64,000 nucleotides of DNA, from contig JAYKKT010000086.1 in the NCBI GenBank assembly GCA_036023115.1, positions 11,485,501 to 11,549,500 of the forward strand, read 5' to 3'. Position numbers and translations under genes: made by a program. Shown here piece after piece: positions 53,966-64,000 of the stretch (the first letter of the stretch is position 1; each line of letters opens with the position of its first letter). The notes beneath the pieces are model-generated. The model ran no database searches and was not told the DNA's origin. It worked only from the letters and a program-made list of their open reading frames with translations. Source of the stretch: Brasenia schreberi. Its lineage: Eukaryota > Streptophyta > Magnoliopsida > Nymphaeales > Cabombaceae.

Positions 53966-56330
53966 GAATCTGGCAACTAGATGCGAACCCTTCAACAAAC
54001 TGTTGAGGAAGGGTACAAAATTCTTATGGGATGACGAATGCCAAAAGTCCTTCGAGAGACTAAAGGCATACTTGGTTAATCCCCCCGTTTTGAATCCTCC
54101 AAAGCAAGGAAAACCGCTTTTATTATATATCTCCGTGCATGTAAACGCTTTAGGAGCCCTGTTGGCTCAATACGAGGATGACACCCATAAGGAGTATGCC
54201 ATCTACTATATTTCGAAAACTCTCTTGGCTTATGAACGAAATTATCAAGCCATGGAGAAGACGTGCTTGGCCCTAGTCTGGGCCTGCCAGAAATTCAGAC
54301 ACTACTTCCTAGATCATGAGATCTGGATAGTGTCCAAGCTTGATCCAATCAAGCACTTGTTCGAAAAACCCATTCTCACAGGTAGATTGGGCAAATGGCA
54401 ACTCCTTCTAATGGAGTATGATCTAAAATACCACCACCAGATCTCCGTTAAGGGGCAAGCCCTAGCAGATTACGTGGCTGACTTCCCCTTGGAGGACGCA
54501 TATCCCACTCTTGTCGAAATGCCTGATGAAGGCATATTGCAAAACCATTTTCAGAACCACATTTTGGCAAATTCTTTTGAAAACCAAGTGTGGACGATGC
54601 ACTTCGACGGGGCACGAAACCAACGAGGGGCTGGTGCCGGGATCATCCTAATCTCCCCTGAAAAGGGCGAGATTCCCATAGCAGTCCGCTTAGATTTCGA
54701 ATGTTCCAACAACGTAGCTGAGTATGAAGCACTCATACAAGGCTTAAGGATTTCGAAAACTCTAGGGGCATCATGCATCGAGGTCTTTGGAGATTCGCTC
54801 CTTGTCATAAACCAGGTTTTAAAAATTTGGCAAGTACGTAATGAGAAACTACTTCCATATTACGAGTTGGCCACTCGATTGGTCCAATCCTTCCAGTCGT
54901 GTAAGCTCACACACGTGGGAAGAGAGGACAATGGCATCGCCGATGCCCTCTCTTCCTTGGGTTCAGCCCTGAAGGTCGATCCCATTTCAGGGACCAGATC
55001 TTTGGAAATATGGCATGCGCCCCAGCCATCCACACACGACTTGGATATTTGCCAAAACAACCCAGAGTCTATTGAAAAACCCTGGTTCTATGACATAAAA
55101 CAATTTTTAGAAAATGGGGGATTCACCGAGGATGCCACATCCAAAGATAGGGCATTCATTCGTAAGATTTCGACCCGATACACCATTCTGGGTGGGGTCT
55201 TATACAAAAAGAGTTTTACCGGCATTCTGCTTAGGTGTATCGACCTAGAGGAGGCTAGGATAGTGATGCACGAGTTCCACGATGGAGAATGTGGAGGTCA
55301 TGTTAATGCCAACATGATGGCGATGAAAATACTTAGAGGGGGTTATTTTTGGTCCACCCTGAAAAAGGATTGTCACGATCATGTTAGAAAGTGTCATCCA
55401 TGTCAAGTGCATGGGCACGCCATTCATATCCCTTCATCTGCATTGCATTCCGTGGTCAGCCCCTGGCCATTTACCATGTGGGCGTTTGACATTGTAGGCC
55501 CCATATTTCCAAAGGCCTCGAATGGGCATCGTTTTATTTTAGCAGCCACGGAGTATTTCTCCAAGTGGGTGGAAGCCATTTCCCTAACGAATGTAATGGG
55601 GCAACATGTGGTGGCTTTCATCCGGAGGAATATCTTGGCTCGATTTGGGGTTCCACGAGACCTTGTGTCTGATAATGGTACCCCATTCAAGAACGAGCGG
55701 ATGGTTAAGTTGTGCAACACGTATGGCATAACTCACCACTTCTCCTCGCCCTACTACCCTCAAGGCAACGGCCAAGCCGAAGCCACAAACAAGACTCTCA
55801 TTGGTATCATTGAGAAGACCTTAGAGAAGGGTAGGAGGTGGCATGAGAAGCTGGATGAAGCCTTATGGGCTTATAGGACTTCCATCCGGACTCCCACAAA
55901 TGCCACACCATTCGAATTGGTCTATGGCACAAACGCCATTCTTCCCATTCATACCCAACTGCATTCATTCCATACATCCATTGCACTCGACCTCCCCCTA
56001 GAGACGCTTCAGCATGCTAGGATGGCCGAACTAGATTTGCTAGATGAAAGGCGACTCCTTGCCATGGATCATGCTCGTGCATACCGGCAAAGGATAGCCC
56101 GACATTATAGCAAACACATGAGACCTCGCCACTTTAAAGTGGGAGATCTGGTCTTGAAAACCATCCACCATCGTGGCCCACACCCCCTAGGCAAGTGGCG
56201 CCCCAACTGGGATGGACCCTATGTTGTACGACCAACCACTACGAACAATTCGTATTGGTTGATCAATGTAGAAGGTAGGAATTTAGCAGATCCTATCAAT
56301 ATTCAATACTTAAAGAAGTATCATGTGTAG
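53966..56330 (+). pseudogene. pol: E1 pol, second part (two RNase H domains and integrase)
   Basis: It continues the E1 pol codon split at 39342 (TC|G, Ser), then NLATRCEPFNKLL. It includes the degenerate first RNase H, the archaeal-type RNase H (MHFDGARNQRGAGAG, VAEYEAL, FGDSLLVINQ, NGIADALS), integrase HHCC and the DDE core (WAFDIVGPIFP, LVSDNGTPFKN, GNGQAEATNK). It ends at the native stop QYLKKYHV. There are no internal stops. The 77 nt before 53966 that read open belong to the E2 LTR and duplication. Upstream of them there is no pol promoter, so this half is not expected to be made as a normal protein. Confidence 0.93.
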
Positions 56331-57494
56331 GATCTGGATTAAGTTCCAGTTTTCGAAAATTTGATAGGGATAGCTGCCCTGAGACGTGTGAATAAGGTGC
56401 AAAAGCAATTCGTGTGACCCTAAGTGAGAGAATTCACACTTGTGAAAGAGTGGAGTTTTCAAAATCGTGGTTACATTTCAAAATCCTTCATCTTACAAAG
56501 AGAGGCCTAGTTCAACATAGCAAGATACTTGCAAGTAGTACGTGCTATTTCTAAATAGGCTGATCTGGAATGGATCGAGTGTAGGCTTGGGATAAGTCCT
56601 CCCCTCTTCTTTTCTCCTTCCAAAAGGAAAACAAAGGCCCAAATCAAAAGGGAATTTCCCATTTAAAGTCTCTTTCCAAAAGAAAGAAACCAGACTTGAA
56701 AAAGAAAAATCGATTCTCTTATGAAAAAGAGGGATTAAAGAAAAAATACTCCCAAAGGGAGACCCTCTCTAAAAAAAAAAAGGAAAAAGAGGCCAAAAAG
56801 CTCAAAAAGAGCAGTTTTCCGCCTTCTATGCCTTAAACCACGGGACGCTTCAGAAGGGACCGTGGTATCTCTTTCCCATCCCTGGCTTATCCCAAGCTAA
56901 AGCATGGTTCATTTCGAGGAATCCTAAAGTAAAAATAGGATTTACTTACTTGAATTTCATCTTGTTCGAGAATTCGACCTTTCGAGTAAGGCGTAGGGAT
57001 TTGAAATGAGGCTTGTTTTCTTATAAAACCTCCGCTAGATAAGCGAGTGTTAAGACTCAAACAAGGGCAAGCACGAAGAGCTCGAGATCCTTAGGATCGA
57101 GACTCAAGACAGTTGTCCCTTTTGTAAATAGCTTTTGTAAATAAGTTTTAAAAAACCGAACATCGAACAGCATAGGATTTGCTCACTTGGAGCAATAGAC
57201 CTTGTAAGTCTCTAGAGTTCGACCACATCTGGTCTCTGGGAGGTCGCCACTCTGGGCACCACGCCCATGTCATCTGCATTCCACGCATGGTACTTGATCC
57301 CATTTAGGACCAGATTCCATAATTAAACCCTTTGGCATGATATCTCCTCCTACCAGAGTTTGTAAAATTGAGATTTTTGCTAAAATGGGACGATCCCATA
57401 TTCTTCGTGGCTAGATCTAGGGAGACATTAAAAGGGGTGTTTGTCATCTTTGCCCTTATCCAAATCTATTTGGACAAGGCCAAAGAGGGGCATC
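56331..57494 (+). other. E1 3' noncoding region, PPT stem and polypurine tract
   Basis: About 1.16 kb between the pol stop and the LTR. Visible structure: a stem ACCACGG (56837-56843) with CCGTGGT (56860-56866) enclosing CTTC-A-GAAG, and an A-rich run with GCTC-AAAAA-GAGC near 56800. The stem 57452-57481 is followed by AAAGAGGGG (57482-57490) and CATC next to the LTR. No env-like or other ORF is supported. Confidence 0.8.
57452..57490 (+). promoter_or_regulatory. Polypurine tract with adjoining conserved stem
   Basis: GCCCTTATCCAAAT and ATTTGGACAAGGCC flank CT and form a near-complete stem touching the plus-strand primer tract AAAGAGGGG. In E4 and E3 the C-G pair in the arms is A-T, a paired change. 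Confidence 0.5.
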
Positions 57495-60400
57495 TGTAAA
57501 CACCCCGAAATCCCACGAATTTCTCAAAATCCCTCTGGTTTTATACAAGCAGCCCCCAAAGGGCCATTTTGAGTTTGGAAACCCAGGAGCCTTCCAAACA
57601 ACTCTGTACATATGTTTTAAACTTTATCTTTCAAAAACATATGATATAGCTTTTAAAAACCCTTTTAAAACATGTTTTGAAACCCCGAAGTGGCTTGGCT
57701 CGATCAAGACAGGACCAGGAGAGCCAAGAAGAGCCCGGAACCGGAGCACCTGTCGAGCCCGGCACAGCATCTCTTGCATCTCATTCACATCCCAGGATCT
57801 CGAACGTCCAAGACCCTGTTCTTACCAAAATATCATTTGAAGTCATCTCCGGAAGGCAGAAACGGAGGCGGGCGACCATGTTGGCGAAGACCCAACGCAG
57901 ACGGAGCACTGATGCTGTCAGGCCCCGCACGAATCGTCCGTCTCGAACCCGGCCCGAAGGAGTCAGAGTTCAGTTTGGATTGGATCTGGACCATATATAT
58001 CCAGATTCCAATCCAAACCCATATGTGGATTTGGATTTGGATTTGGATCCAGAAATCCAATCCAATATCCATATCCATGGCCCACATCACCTTCTCATAA
58101 ATGGAGGTGGGGCCCACTTGAAATTCACGTGGGATATTGGGCATGAGAGAGAGTGGGGGTGATAAATATCAAGAGTGTTGTATTAAGCTTGACTTGTGTG
58201 TCAAGTTTGGGTTTAATCTTGTGGTTTAGCCTAATTGAGTGGGTTTAAGCTTGTAATTAGCTAAAACCTAACCTAGGGCTGCACCAACATAGGGTGATCA
58301 AGGTCTATGGGCCATGCTAAGGGAGCTCCTTCACCTAAACCTAACCCAAAATGCCTAAACCTAGCCTAAACCCCTAATCCACCCCTAATTTGAACCTAAT
58401 CACCTAACCCACTTCCCTAATCCCGGCCTAATCCCAACCTAATCACCTAACCCACTCCCCTAATCCTTCCCTAAACCTAGATTAATTTCCCTAAACCTAG
58501 CCTAAACCTAGCCTAAACCACCTAACCTAGCTCACTAAACCTCACCCTAAAACCCAACCACCTAACCTAGCCCTAAACCCCTAAACCACCCTTAGCCCAC
58601 GATTTTCCCAAACCCCTAGTTTTAAAATATCTGGCCCAATCCCATCCAGCCCACCTTATCTACATACTACCCTACCTAAACCACCTAACCACTACCCACA
58701 ACCCAGCCCTAACCGACCTACCCATCCCCTATTTAAACCCCCCCCATTGTGGGCGGGTTTTCCAAGTGGGAACCACACTCCACCACCCAGCCGGGCCCTC
58801 TTCCTCTCCCATCTCTCACCCGTCTTCCCAGCAGCTCCAGCCCCACCAGCCGCCACCTGCTCCGCCACTCTCCCTCTTCCGTCCACCATCACTGCCCCCC
58901 CAGCCGGACACCGCCACCTCACCCAGCCGGGCCCTCTTCCTTCTCCCATCTTCCACCAGCCGACAGCCACCTTTGCCGCCACTCCTTCCCATTCGGTAAG
59001 TCCCCCTAACTCCCTCAAAACCACTCTCTACCACCTCTCCACCCTTAACCACCCATCTTCCCCTTAGTTCCACCTCTTTGCCGCCACCACCTAAGCCTAG
59101 CCGAACCTAGGATAACCCAAGTGGCTGGCCATTGCTCAGCCACCATCTCCCATTCGGCCGATCCCTTCCCTAGGTGTCCTATTTGGCCTTCCCACTAGCT
59201 CACCTTTTAGGTCCAGTTTCCCTAAGTCCCTAACTTCCCTAGTGACCCTAAGACCCACTTAGTCAGCCACTCTAAACTCCCTACTTGGAGGCGCCGCCCA
59301 CTTGCCACCGGTCCCCTTCGAGGCGTCCATCCCGCGCTCATTTGCAGCCGGCCAGCACTCTTGGTCACGTACCTTCGCGGAGCTCCCGTTTGCAGCCCAA
59401 AGCCAAGGCCACGCTCAAGCAAGACCTCTACGGACCAGCTACTTGTAAGTTTCTAAACTCGGCCTTTAATCATACACTTGCTTGAAATTCAATTTGATAC
59501 GGGGTTGTAATAACGGAGCATAGTCTCCCCCCGCTTGTAATAACGTGGCTTGGCACAACCACACACGTGCACTCTCTTAGTCGTGCACAATTTCAAACAC
59601 ACACGGGCCTAATCAGCCCCTAATATATAAGTGTACGTATATATTTCATTTCCGAAGGGTTTTGTTTAAGTTGGGTGTGTTGTCTTTCAATTTAAACACT
59701 CTCACACACATTGAGCTTTCGCTCTTATTTGAAAGACCCAAGTAAGGGCCGACCTATACTATTTGGGTTTCATTTCTTGTCGTGTGAGTAAGTCTTTCAA
59801 TTTAAACACTCTCACACACATTGAGCTTTCGCTCTTATTTGAAAGACCCAAGTAAGGGCCGACCTATACTATTTGGGTTTCATTTCTTGTCGTGTGAGTA
59901 AGTCTTTCAATTTAAACACTCTCACACACATTGAGCTTTCGCTCTTATTTGAAAGACCCAAGTAAGGGCCGACCTATACTATTTGGGTTTCATTTCTTGT
60001 CGTGTGAGTAGTCTTTCAATTCAAGCACTTTCACACACATTGAGCCTTCGCTCTTACTCCCAAGACCTTAGTAAAGGCCTTATTGCAGTTATATTTGGGT
60101 TTCATTTATGTCGTGTGTGTAGTACTTCAATTCAAGCACTCTCACACACATTGAGCCTTCGCTCTTACTCCCAAGACCTTAGTCAAGGCCATACTGCAAT
60201 TTATATTTGGGTTTAATTTCATGTCGTGTGTGTAAGTCTTTCAATTCAAACACGCACCCACATTGAGCCTTCGCTCTTATTTGCAAGACCCGAGTAAGGG
60301 CTCATATACATAAGATATATACATATTTCCCTTCTGTTATTTCCCTTCCGTTATTTCCCTTCTGTTATTTCCCTTCTGTTATTTCCCTTCGGTTATTTCC

Positions 60401-60935
60401 CTTCTGTTATTTCCCTTCAGCATTGTCTTTACATTTTCGGGTTTTCCCTTTGGAGTAGCGTGAGTTTGCATTGCATCTACGCCATACCACGAGGTAGGAC
60501 GCATATTGCATCGAAGCAACCCCCGCTCGAATTCGCCCATGTAGTGGAGTGTTCATAACACACAAACTAGGCGACCCAAAAAGGGATAAAAGAAAAGACT
60601 TAGGCACGTGCAAATCCACGTGATCTAAAACATGCAATCGCATCTTAAAAACCCGAAATAGACACCTCGAACCGTTTCGTAGACTTTCTCCCTAAAACTC
60701 GATTTTTGCAAAAGCGTACAGACTGACCCTTGCGCATCGGTGCAAGAAGGTCTGCGACGACAAGAGCTCACTTGCTCACAGTCGCCACGTTTAGAAGTCA
60801 GTGTTAATATATCTTCGCTAGCTTAAGTAAGCTAGCTGGCACGCCCTGTTTGTATATCTAGGCCTTAGACGCACGATAAGATCCACTCCAAGCCACGAAA
60901 GAGGCGAAGAGGCGGGGATTTTTCGCGCGTCTACA
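57495..60935 (+). repeat. 3' LTR of E1 (LTR D, 3441 bp)
   Basis: Same length and termini as LTR A. Differences seen by eye against A: TTTGAAAACC to TTTAAAAACC near 57652, AAAG to AAAC near 58738, GCGCCC to GCGCTC near 59338, and CTCTTACAC to CTCTCACAC near 59702. It carries the same six hairpin units (59690-60310) and seven 14-bp units (about 60324-60420). Confidence 0.95.
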
Positions 60936-60940
60936 AATAC
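60936..60940 (+). repeat. Target-site duplication of E1, right (AATAC)
   Basis: It matches 31447-31451. Confidence 0.95.
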
Positions 60941-62878
60941 CATCACCAGGTCTCCATTAAGGGGCAAGCCCTAGCAGACTACGTGGCTGAGTTCTCCCTA
61001 GAAGATGCATATCCCACACTCAATGAAATGCCTGATGAAGGCATATTGCAAAACCATTTTCAAAACCACATTTTGGCAAACTCTTTCGAAAACCAAGTGT
61101 GGAAGATGCACTTCGACGGGGCACAAAACCAACGAGGGGCTGGTGCCGGGATCATCCTTGTATCCCCTGAAAAGGGAGAGATCCCCATAGCAATCCGCCT
61201 AGATTTCAAATGTTCCAACAATATAGCTGAGTATGAAGCACTCATACAAGGTTTAAAAGTTTCGAAAACTCTAGGGGCATCATGCATAAAGGTCTTTGGA
61301 GATTCACTCCTTGTTATAAACCAAGTTTTAAAAATTTGGCAAGTTCGAAATGAAAAACTGCTTCCATATCACAAGTTGGCCACTCGACTGGTCGAGTCGT
61401 TCCAATCATGTACTCTCACACACGTAGGAAGAGAGGATAATGGCGTTGCCGATGCCCTCTCATCCTTGGGTTCAGCCCTAAGGGTCGATCCCACTTTGGG
61501 AACCAGACCCCTTGAAATATGGCACTCACCCACTCCTTCCATACATGATTTGCAAATTTGCCAAAATAACCCTGATTCTGATGAAAAACCTTGGTTTTAT
61601 GACATAAAGAATTTTCTAGAAAATGGGGGATTCACTGAAGATGCCACATCTAAAGATAAGGCATTCATCCGAAAAATTTCTACCCAATACACGATTTTGG
61701 GTGGGGTTCTGTACAAAAAGAGTTTTACCGGCATCTTACTAAGATGCGTCGACCTAGAGGAGGCTAGGACTGTTATGCACGAATTCCACGATGGAGAATG
61801 TGGAGGTCGTGTTAATGCCAACATGATGGCGATGAAAATACTTAGAGCGGGTTATTTTTGGTCCACCCTGAGAAAAGATTGCCACGATCATGTTAGAAAG
61901 TGTCACCCATGTCAAGTGCATGGTCACGCCATTCTTATCCCCTCATCATCATTGCATTCTGTGGTCAGCCCCTGGCCATTCACCATGTGGGCGTTTGATA
62001 TCATAGGACCAATTTTTCCAAAGGCATCAAATGGACACAGGTTCATTTTAGCAGCCACTGAGTATTTTTCCAAGTGGGTTGAAGCCACCTTCCTGACCAA
62101 CATCCAGGGGCAACACGTGGTGGCTTTCATTAGGAAAAACATCTTGGCTCGATTTGGAGTTCCAAGAGATCTTGTGTCTGATAATGGCACCCCATTCAAA
62201 AATGAGTGGATGGTCAAGCTGTGCAACAAGTATGGCATAAATCATCACTTCTCGTCGTCTTACTACCCTCAAGGCAACAACCAAGCCGAAGCCACCAACA
62301 AGACGCTCATCAGCATTGTTGAGAAAACCTTAGAGAAGGGTAGAACATGGCACGAGAAACTGGATGAAGCCTTATGGGCTTATAGGACTTCCATCCGCAC
62401 TACCACAAATGTCACGCCCTTTGAGTTGGTCTACGGCACAAACGTCGTTCTCCCCATTCATACATGTCTGCATTCATTTCATACATCCATAGCACTCGAC
62501 CTTCCCCTAGAGACACTTCAGCATGTTAGGATGGCCGAACTAGATCTATTAGATGAGAGGCGACTCCTTGCTATGGATCATGCTCATGCATACTGGCAAA
62601 GGATCACCCGACACTACGAGAAACATATGAAACCTCACCCCTTCGAAGTGGGAGAGCTCGTTTTGAAAATCATCCACCATCGTGGCCCACATCCACTTGG
62701 AAAGTGGCGGCCCCAGTGGGATGGCCCTTACGTCGTGTGTGGAATCGCCACGAACAATTCTTATTGGTTAACCGATGTCGAAGGTAGGAATTTAGCAGAT
62801 CCTATCAATTTTTCAGTATTTGAAAAAGTACCACATATAGGGTCCGAGTTAAATTCCCATTTTGCAAAAATATTTTAG
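60941..62878 (+). pseudogene. pol: E3 pol, downstream part (archaeal-type RNase H and integrase)
   Basis: It resumes E3 pol exactly at the E1 insertion (CATCACCAGGTCTCC). A 631-codon open stretch (60983-62878) covers RNase H (MHFDGAQNQRGAGAG, IAEYEAL, FGDSLLVINQ, NGVADALS), HHCC (CGGRVNANMMAMK, where GGH has become GGR, so a zinc ligand is lost) and the DDE core (AFDIIGPIFP, LVSDNGTPFKN, GNNQAEATNK). One extra T near 62810 shifts the last ten codons, so the native LKKYHV end is lost. Together with the stops at 30811 and 31318, this copy is dead. Confidence 0.9.
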
Positions 62879-64000
62879 GGAAATCTGCTTTGAAACTTCG
62901 AAACCAAGGATTAAAGGTGAGTTGTGTGACCCTGAATGAGAGAATCGGCGTTTTGTGAAAAAGTGGAGATTTTCAAAATGCGTGGTTACATTTCAAAATC
63001 CTTGTTCTTACAAAGAAAGGCCTAATTCAATATAGCAAGATACTTGCAAGTTGTATGTGCTATTTCTAAATAGGCTAATCTGGAATGGATGGAGTATGAC
63101 CTTGGGATAAGTCCTCCCCTCTTCTCTTCTCCTTCAAAAAGGAAAACTTGGCCAAAACAAAGAGAAATCCCCGCCGAAATCTCTTTCCCAAAGAAAGAAG
63201 CCTGAGTCAAAAGCAAGCAAAAAATGATTCTTCCATGGAAAAGAGGGATTAAAGAAAAAATACTCCCAAAGGGAGACCCAAATGAAAAAAAGAAAGAAAA
63301 AGGCCAAAAGGCTCAAAAAGAGCAGTTTTTCGCCTTCTTTGCCTCAAACCATGGGACACTTCAGAAGGGATCGTGGTTTTTCCCATCCCTACGACTTATC
63401 CCAAGCGAAACATGGTTCATTTTAGGAAATCCTAAAGTAAAAATAGGATTTACTTACTTGAATTTCATCTTGTTTGAGAATACAATGTTTTGAGTAAGGC
63501 GTAGGAATTTTGAAATGTGGCTTGTTTTCTCATAAAACCTCTGCTAGATTAGAGAGTGTCGAGACTCAAGTAAAGGCAAACACGAGGAGCTAAAGGTCCT
63601 TAGGATTGATGGTTCAGAAAAGTTTTCCCTCTTAAAATGAATTTCAAAAACTCGAACATTGAGCTTACATAAGGCTCGCTCACTTGGAGCAGCAGGTCTT
63701 CATAAAGTCTCAAAAGTTCGACCATAGAATCGGGTCTCTAGGAGGTCGCCCTTTCTGGCACCTCATCCATATCATGCACTTTGCATATCCACGCATGAAC
63801 ACCTCATACATGATCTCTATTTAGGGCTAGATCCATAGAAAGTCCCCTTTTTGGCGAAAAATCCCCTATTATCGAGCTTAAAAGAAAAACATTTTTTTCC
63901 TCAAATTTAGGATGATCCCATATTCTCAAGATCAAATTCGGGGAGAACAAATAGGGGTGTCATCTTCTTCGCCATTATCCAAATCAATTTGGATAATGAC
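62879..64000 (+). other. E3 3' noncoding region, cut by the window end
   Basis: The shared noncoding stretch, with the ACCATGG...CGTGGT stem near 63347-63377. It ends inside the PPT-side stem GCCATTATCCAAAT...ATTTGGATAATGAC (63971-64000). By comparison with E1, the polypurine tract and 3' LTR should start within about 20 bp beyond the window. Confidence 0.8.

Larger units (their letters stand above)
31452..60935 (+). mobile_element. E1: young full-length Tat-lineage LTR retrotransposon, split by E2
   Basis: 5' LTR 31452-34892, primer-binding site 34898-34915, gag-protease, pol (split), 3' noncoding, polypurine tract and 3' LTR 57495-60935, all on the plus strand. Both LTRs are 3441 bp and differ by at least four substitutions seen by eye. 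The flanking duplication is AATAC. Without E2 the element would be about 14.9 kb. It is inserted in E3 pol. Confidence 0.95.

Noticed and set aside
56331..57494. Possible env-like third ORF after pol
   Set aside because: No long open frame, signal peptide or membrane segment is present. The region is noncoding in every copy.
1..64000. Host genes, tRNA, rRNA or DNA transposons
   Set aside because: All coding similarity and nearly all noncoding sequence can be assigned to the retroelement copies. Nothing else could be supported by reading.

Overview
This is plant nuclear DNA made almost entirely of nested LTR retrotransposons. No host gene, tRNA, rRNA, CRISPR array or bacterial-type operon could be supported. 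Every recognisable protein is the Gag-protease or the reverse transcriptase / RNase H / integrase polyprotein of Ty3/gypsy elements. The polyprotein has two RNase H domains in a row (a degenerate one, then a complete archaeal-type one), a DD35E integrase and no chromodomain. This is the signature of the plant Tat lineage (the Ogre/Retand group). The species cannot be named from the sequence; a large-genome seed plant is a reasonable guess.

The right half (30.5-64 kb) is a three-level nest proved by 5-bp target-site duplications. Element E3 (+ strand, old, pol with stops) was hit by E1 (+ strand, 31452-60935, duplication AATAC). E1 pol was then hit by E2 (- strand, 39343-53960, duplication ATATC). 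E1 and E2 belong to one subfamily with LTRs of 3.3-3.4 kb. The two E1 LTRs are both 3441 bp and differ at only a few bases. The E2 LTRs differ by one 14-bp repeat unit and a few bases. Both insertions are therefore very recent. E1 keeps a long gag-protease ORF, but its pol is split by E2. E2 keeps an intact 1228-aa pol ORF, but its gag-protease carries a 1-nt frameshift.

The left half (1-30.5 kb) is a graveyard of older relatives. E9 (1-2476, -) sits next to an LTR tail (2477-2673, +) and a pol fossil E6 (2674-4241, -). E7 (4242-11255, -) is inserted into E6. E8 (11256-16160, +) follows. A 573-bp-arm palindrome with filler DNA lies at 15588-17203. A pol-less distant relative F2 (17204-21660, +) comes next, then E4 (21661-27544, -), then a large LTR fragment L (27545-30489, -) joined directly to E3.

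The LTRs share an ordered architecture across subfamilies. Reading in the sense direction it is: U3 with GGATTT-rich repeats, a telomere-like C-rich tract, a TATA box, a GC-rich leader with GTAAGT splice-donor-like sites, duplicated TTGTAATAACG (polyadenylation-like), a roughly 110-bp tandem array of GAGC-NNNN-GCTC hairpins, U5 stem-loops with compensatory changes, then an 18-nt primer-binding site. A strong splice-acceptor-like sequence lies just before the gag ATG. The most interesting hypotheses are a spliced LTR leader and a set of covarying RNA stems in U5 and beside the polypurine tract.
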